A stretch of DNA of 42,500 bases. Source: Apostichopus japonicus. Lineage: Eukaryota; Echinodermata; Holothuroidea; Aspidochirotida; Stichopodidae. Location: positions 18,728,484 through 18,770,983 of the forward strand of contig NC_092564.1 in NCBI RefSeq assembly GCF_037975245.1, in the 5' to 3' direction. Below are positions 38,373-42,500 of the stretch, one piece after another. The notes beneath the pieces were generated by a model. That model saw only the letters and a list, made by a program, of their open reading frames with translations. It was not told where the DNA came from and ran no database searches. The stretch's first letter is position 1; the number at the start of each line of letters is the position of its first letter. The position numbers were made by a program, and so were the translations under genes.

Positions 38373-39034
38373 CTGAAAATAGATATATTTGTTACTTTAG
38401 TCAACTAAAATCGCAGCATACAAGCAGAAAAAAAAACACATACAAAAAACATGCAAAACTGAATATATAAAACTTTGTGGGACACGAAATCGACTACAAA
38501 GTAATAAAATTTAGCTGTGAATAACTCCCTAGTGTGTACATAACATGGATTGTCGGAATCATGCCTATAGTTACAGCACAACAAACAACAACAAAATGCA
38601 GCTTTAAAGTGTTTCCATCAAATTTTAATACAAATTTCTTACAGACTAATTAATAACAAAAAGAAAATAAGAAAATATAGGAAATAAATTGAAAAAGAAG
38701 AAGCACCGCATATAGCTGGCACACAGTAATACAGAATGACATGCGTGATATTGTTAACCTTATGTGAATCAATGCACGTTGCGGTTTTGATTGAAGAGTC
38801 AAGCCACTGTGAGGAAGTTTCTTTAATGAAGTGTAAATTGTGAACACTTTCAACTGAAAAAGTGCGGGAAGATGGTGAAAATCGAGTTATCGGTCAGATG
38901 TTACAGCCTAGTGATTCATGTAATATAACATCTTGGAAACCTTTTCAACGGCAAATGCGAATGAGCATATTTTATTAAACACATTTCTTACTATCTTTTT
39001 GACTGGCTTGCTTTGGGGCAATCTAATTTGGACT
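38373..39034. other. Non-coding AT-rich stretch, no gene seen
   Basis: Only 60-67-codon minus frames without a recognised domain are present. Confidence 0.6.
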
Positions 39035-39335
39035 AGAACGTGGTGAAAGACCGTGGAAATTAACTCACGAAGAAAATATAGACCCAACATTAATTCACTT
39101 TTCTAAAAATTGGTACGCGTTAACAATATGGTTAGCAGCGAATAAAAAGCCAAATGATAAATGACATTAAAGGAATCCTTTGCAGGAAGAAACATGCAGT
39201 GTGGTATAGTTAAGCTAATATGCTATGGATGTGAAAACTTGAACAGTTAAGTGATGGAAGACTTGAAAAACAAATTGGAAAATGAAATCACGAAGAAAGT
39301 ATAGGCCTAAATAAATTGTTTGATACGCGTCAAAA
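39035..39335 (+). repeat. Diverged direct duplication, offset about 223 bp
   Basis: Around 39038-39110 and 39250-39335 the same landmarks recur in order: GTGGTGAAAGAC/GTGATGGAAGAC, TCACGAAGAAAATATAG/TCACGAAGAAAGTATAG, and TACGCGTTAACAATAT/TACGCGTCAAAATAT. Several indels separate them, so the duplication is old or consists of two copies of an unrecognised repeat. Confidence 0.5.
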
Positions 39336-40234
39336 TATTATTATTCACCCGATTTTCATGGCAGCCTTAATAAGTTAACATTGGTAAAGTTGAGTACCTG
39401 TTAATCAGTTAAAACTGATTGTGTTATAATTTCTTAACATGTTGTTCTACATTGGTGACCAGTTGCTGCTGAGTAGGACTTAGAAACAGAAAAAACTAAA
39501 CACAATCCCATGGATAATGATTAAACACATTACTCTAAGGGTTTCGCCAATACGTTTCGTCCCCGTTTTAACAGAAAAGTGGATGACACTTTACTTTAAA
39601 AACGCTTGAAATCTGCAATTTGAACCATCTTTAACAAGGTATACTCAAACATAGGGACAGTTGCTTAGACTCCTAACCAGTCATTTGTTGAAACAGCCTT
39701 TGAGTGATGAATTCGTCTGTAAGTATTTTTTCCAACAGTATGCTTCTGCACACAGGTCATACATGTGTTACGGTGTTATTACACACTTCCGTTTATATTG
39801 AGTAACGGTTGTCTCTTATTCACAGTACAAACCGATCAAGCCACGTACATTGGGTGTATTATTAACAAATAAAAACTAAAAGAGATCGGCCGAATCTTTT
39901 ATAGAAACCAATTTTTCATTCCTAGTGATCGTATTAAGATTAACACTCATATTTTTACAAAATGACTTCAGTATACGTTAAGTCTACGTGTTAACAAAGT
40001 GAATATAATACTTGCCTACTATTACTTTTGGCTACAAAAAGGATTGTTTAAAAACAAAAAAATGTTGGATATTTCCTACATCTCTTATGTCTAAATCACA
40101 TCCTCAAACTAACAGCTGGCAGCATTGAATACTCTCCCCTTCGAGTTCGAGACTGTGAGTACTATTTCAGTGTCTGCCACCGGCACATATCTCTGACTAT
40201 TCGAGAATCTAGTCATACACCCGATGCACGCAGT
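39336..40234. other. Non-coding AT-rich stretch, no gene seen
   Basis: At 39700-39721 a 22-base segment lies between GTTGAAACAG and GTAAGTATT, probably by chance. No open frame of note. Confidence 0.6.
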
Positions 40235-40528
40235 TATACTATACTGTTAATCTTAAAGTTTTGTGCCAAAGTAAAAAACTGCAGGATCGTGCTATATAAA
40301 TCGGTAAGCATGTGCTATTAGGATTACAGTAAGAACTGTGGATATGTGTAATCCCAACAAATCCAGTTGTTGGGATTTGTCGGGATTACACATATCCTTA
40401 GTTCTTATACTGAAAACCAAATAGCACATGCTACCGAATAATCAGATTTGTCAGCACAATGTGCAAAGTCAGCACAATGCACATGTATTTACTGTAGTAC
40501 AATACATTAAGATTTACAGTATAGTTAC
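40235..40528. mobile_element. Long-inverted-repeat MITE-like element, copy 2
   Basis: Left arm to 40364, loop of about 7 bases (40365-40371), right arm from 40372. Shared landmarks with copy 1 at 28421 are TGCTATTAGGATTACAG, ATATGTGTAATCC, GATTACACATATCCT and TAGCACATGCTACCGA. The right arm carries an extra stretch with a duplicated GTCAGCACAATG(T/C) motif at about 40450-40480, so the arms are unequal. The outermost inverted match is ACAGTATAGT (right, near 40516) against ACTATACTGT (left, near 40239). There is no transposase frame. Open frames at 40428-40643 (+) and 40431-40715 (-) overlap it and are not credible genes. Confidence 0.82.
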
Positions 40529-42500
40529 TGTAATCTCTGTGTATATGCTGGTTCATAAGATCATTGAACACTTCGAACAAAAACAGACTTTTAGCACAAC
40601 TGTCCAGTTGACACAGATGTATACAATATCTCAATATGTATAAGATATATGTATAGTCATCGATTATATGTTTGAAAGAAATATAATGCATCAAGGGATT
40701 TCTTTCTTGGCTCAACAGTTTTCAGTCAAGCAGATTCTAAAACCCCACCAAAAAGGCAAGTTAACTTTCCCAGGGTCACTCGATCACAATCTTCCCAAGG
40801 TTAGGAAAATTCAATGCCGGAGTTCACTTTCACCCGAATTACTTTCCGTAGAGCGTTTTGCTGTCCTAACAATTTAATATTGATATTTGTTATTTAAATC
40901 TATATATGAAACTATAGACAATCTATCTATCTCCAGGTTGAAAGCAATAAACTTACTCTGCTAGATTCAGATAGGATCATATTTTATGCTTATTCTATCA
41001 ATTTCGCCAAGTAAGGTTATCAGTTTTGGCTTTAGCCGATAGGATTAAAGTATTAAACGGAATTATATCCTCTTGCCTCGAGAAAGTTAGGATATAAAAC
41101 TTTTTTTTTTGCTTCAAACGACTGATCAGAGGCCTCCGCTTAATCGCAAACAGCGAACAATTTGGTCATTGCATATAGAAGGAGTATTATATAGCTTGGG
41201 GCCCTACGAGGCTAAGCAGTAAGTATTTTTGGAAGGGGCGAGAAAAGTGAAACATCTGTTGCTTGCGAAATTAATAGAAAAAAATCATTCGCGGTTATGT
41301 CAACCGCAGTCATATATTAGAGACTTTTAACAAAGGAGAATAACGAGCACATGTAAGATAAAAAACATCAAGTGTGATTTGAAAATTTTTAAACGCTTTG
41401 ATTTTCATATTCCTAGTGATCGGCAATGTGAATAATTTGTTTTTCAGATTGCATTTATTATCTCAATAGGTTTTGTGCATAGCTCTATAGGATAGAAAAG
41501 AACGAAATCATTACGAGATCAGTTATCACTCAGTCTTCTCAGTGTTGCCAGATACATAATACAACTAAAATAAGCTGTAAAGGAAATCGAATACCTTGGA
41601 AATAAATCATTGTAATATGATTTATGATGATTGTACTAAATTACGAAAATAAAGAAAATTTTGGAACATGGTCAACTTATCAACATTCAGAGAGCAATGT
41701 ACATTAATAATGGATTTATTTGTTGCCAATCATAAAGGAAATTATATACCGATACCAAGTTAGTATAGCTGTAAACGAAGGTTTTTCTTTGCATGCACTT
41801 GTTCAATTCTTGTAAAATATTATCTGTTACAGTTATTAAAACTTGTGATTCAGTTGACGGTCAAAAACCAAGATGAGAGAAACAAATTATGTGCTATTGT
41901 TAAGCATTCCTGGAGATTTTGTTTTGCTTGATCAATGCTTCAATCCGTGTTTTATATGGTCCACAAAACATACACTCATTTGAGAGTAAAATCGATTGAG
42001 AAAATTTATTTAAATTTGTTTAACTTTCTGACTATGATGACTCGTGTAGTTGGCTCCGCATGGCTCAGTTTTCACATGAAGTACTATTAACCATAATTGT
42101 TTAGATTTTTTGTCTAAACATTCTTTCCTCAGTAATGCTCCAATAAAAAATCATTTATTCATTACATTTATTTACTGTTGGTATAAATATTGTGTGACTT
42201 TTATTGTTATTAAAAATTATATGATATCACTTCTCCATGACAAAGGGGTTCAGTTTCTTTCCTGGTATATACATATTCTTGAATATCACTTCTGATAGAG
42301 TATGGAAATTGTTTTTCATTTCCTTCACTCCCTTCTGTCGTTTCCTTCAATTGTATATACGTATTTGATTAATGATGTCATTTGGCAAGAGAAAGAGAAA
42401 TATAATTTAAGAATACAAAGATATCATGAATATATATATATATAAATATATATATACAGAATTTTATCCAACAAAAAGTTGATGACTCCCAGAAGTAAAC
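40529..42500. other. Non-coding AT-rich stretch, no gene seen
   Basis: Short frames at 40668-40877 and 42110-42295 show no recognised domain. Short interrupted TA runs lie at 42428-42457. A T-run lies near 41100-41110. Nothing else is recognised up to the window end. Confidence 0.6.

Overview
The window looks like non-coding or intronic nuclear DNA from a marine invertebrate animal. It is AT-rich and has no long open reading frames. It holds long TA, ATC and TTCG microsatellites, homopolymer runs, tRNA-derived SINEs, hAT-type non-autonomous transposons, foldback MITE-like elements and a decayed non-LTR retrotransposon. The recurrent TAGGCCTA motif and the SINE and hAT styles make a deuterostome, perhaps an echinoderm such as a sea cucumber, my best guess. 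That is inference and not proven by the sequence. Nothing suggests a bacterium, plasmid or virus, and there are no operons, ribosome binding sites or CRISPR arrays.

Layout: 854-1602 is a GGTAY pentamer satellite with a higher-order period of about 230-240 bp. 2562-2840 is a 93-unit ATC array. 6131-6828 is a probable hAT-like non-autonomous element. 9817-9980 is a foldback element. 11085-11340 and 19965-20338 are two different tRNA-derived SINEs. 22578-24108 is a well-delimited hAT-type element with a perfect 8-bp target-site duplication; it interrupts one copy of a local tandem duplication, and the other copy shows the empty site. 28421-28650 and 40235-40528 are two copies of one long-inverted-repeat element. 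30820-31600 is the 3' end of a non-LTR retrotransposon with two frameshifts. A 202-bp TTCG array (31637-31838) lies next to it. 34451-34834 is a 49-bp minisatellite. Long TA arrays recur at 12580, 20980, 24475, 26606, 33046 and 37354.

No complete host protein-coding gene could be supported. Two short stretches (36162-36248 on + and 38268-38372 on -) are open in one frame and bordered by splice-like signals. They are offered only as candidate internal exons. Nearly all other open frames fall in simple repeats or are as long as chance allows in this composition. I found no convincing novel multi-gene system. What deserves a second look is repeat biology: the hAT insertion with its internal empty-site control, the paired foldback elements, and the higher-order pentamer and 49-bp arrays.
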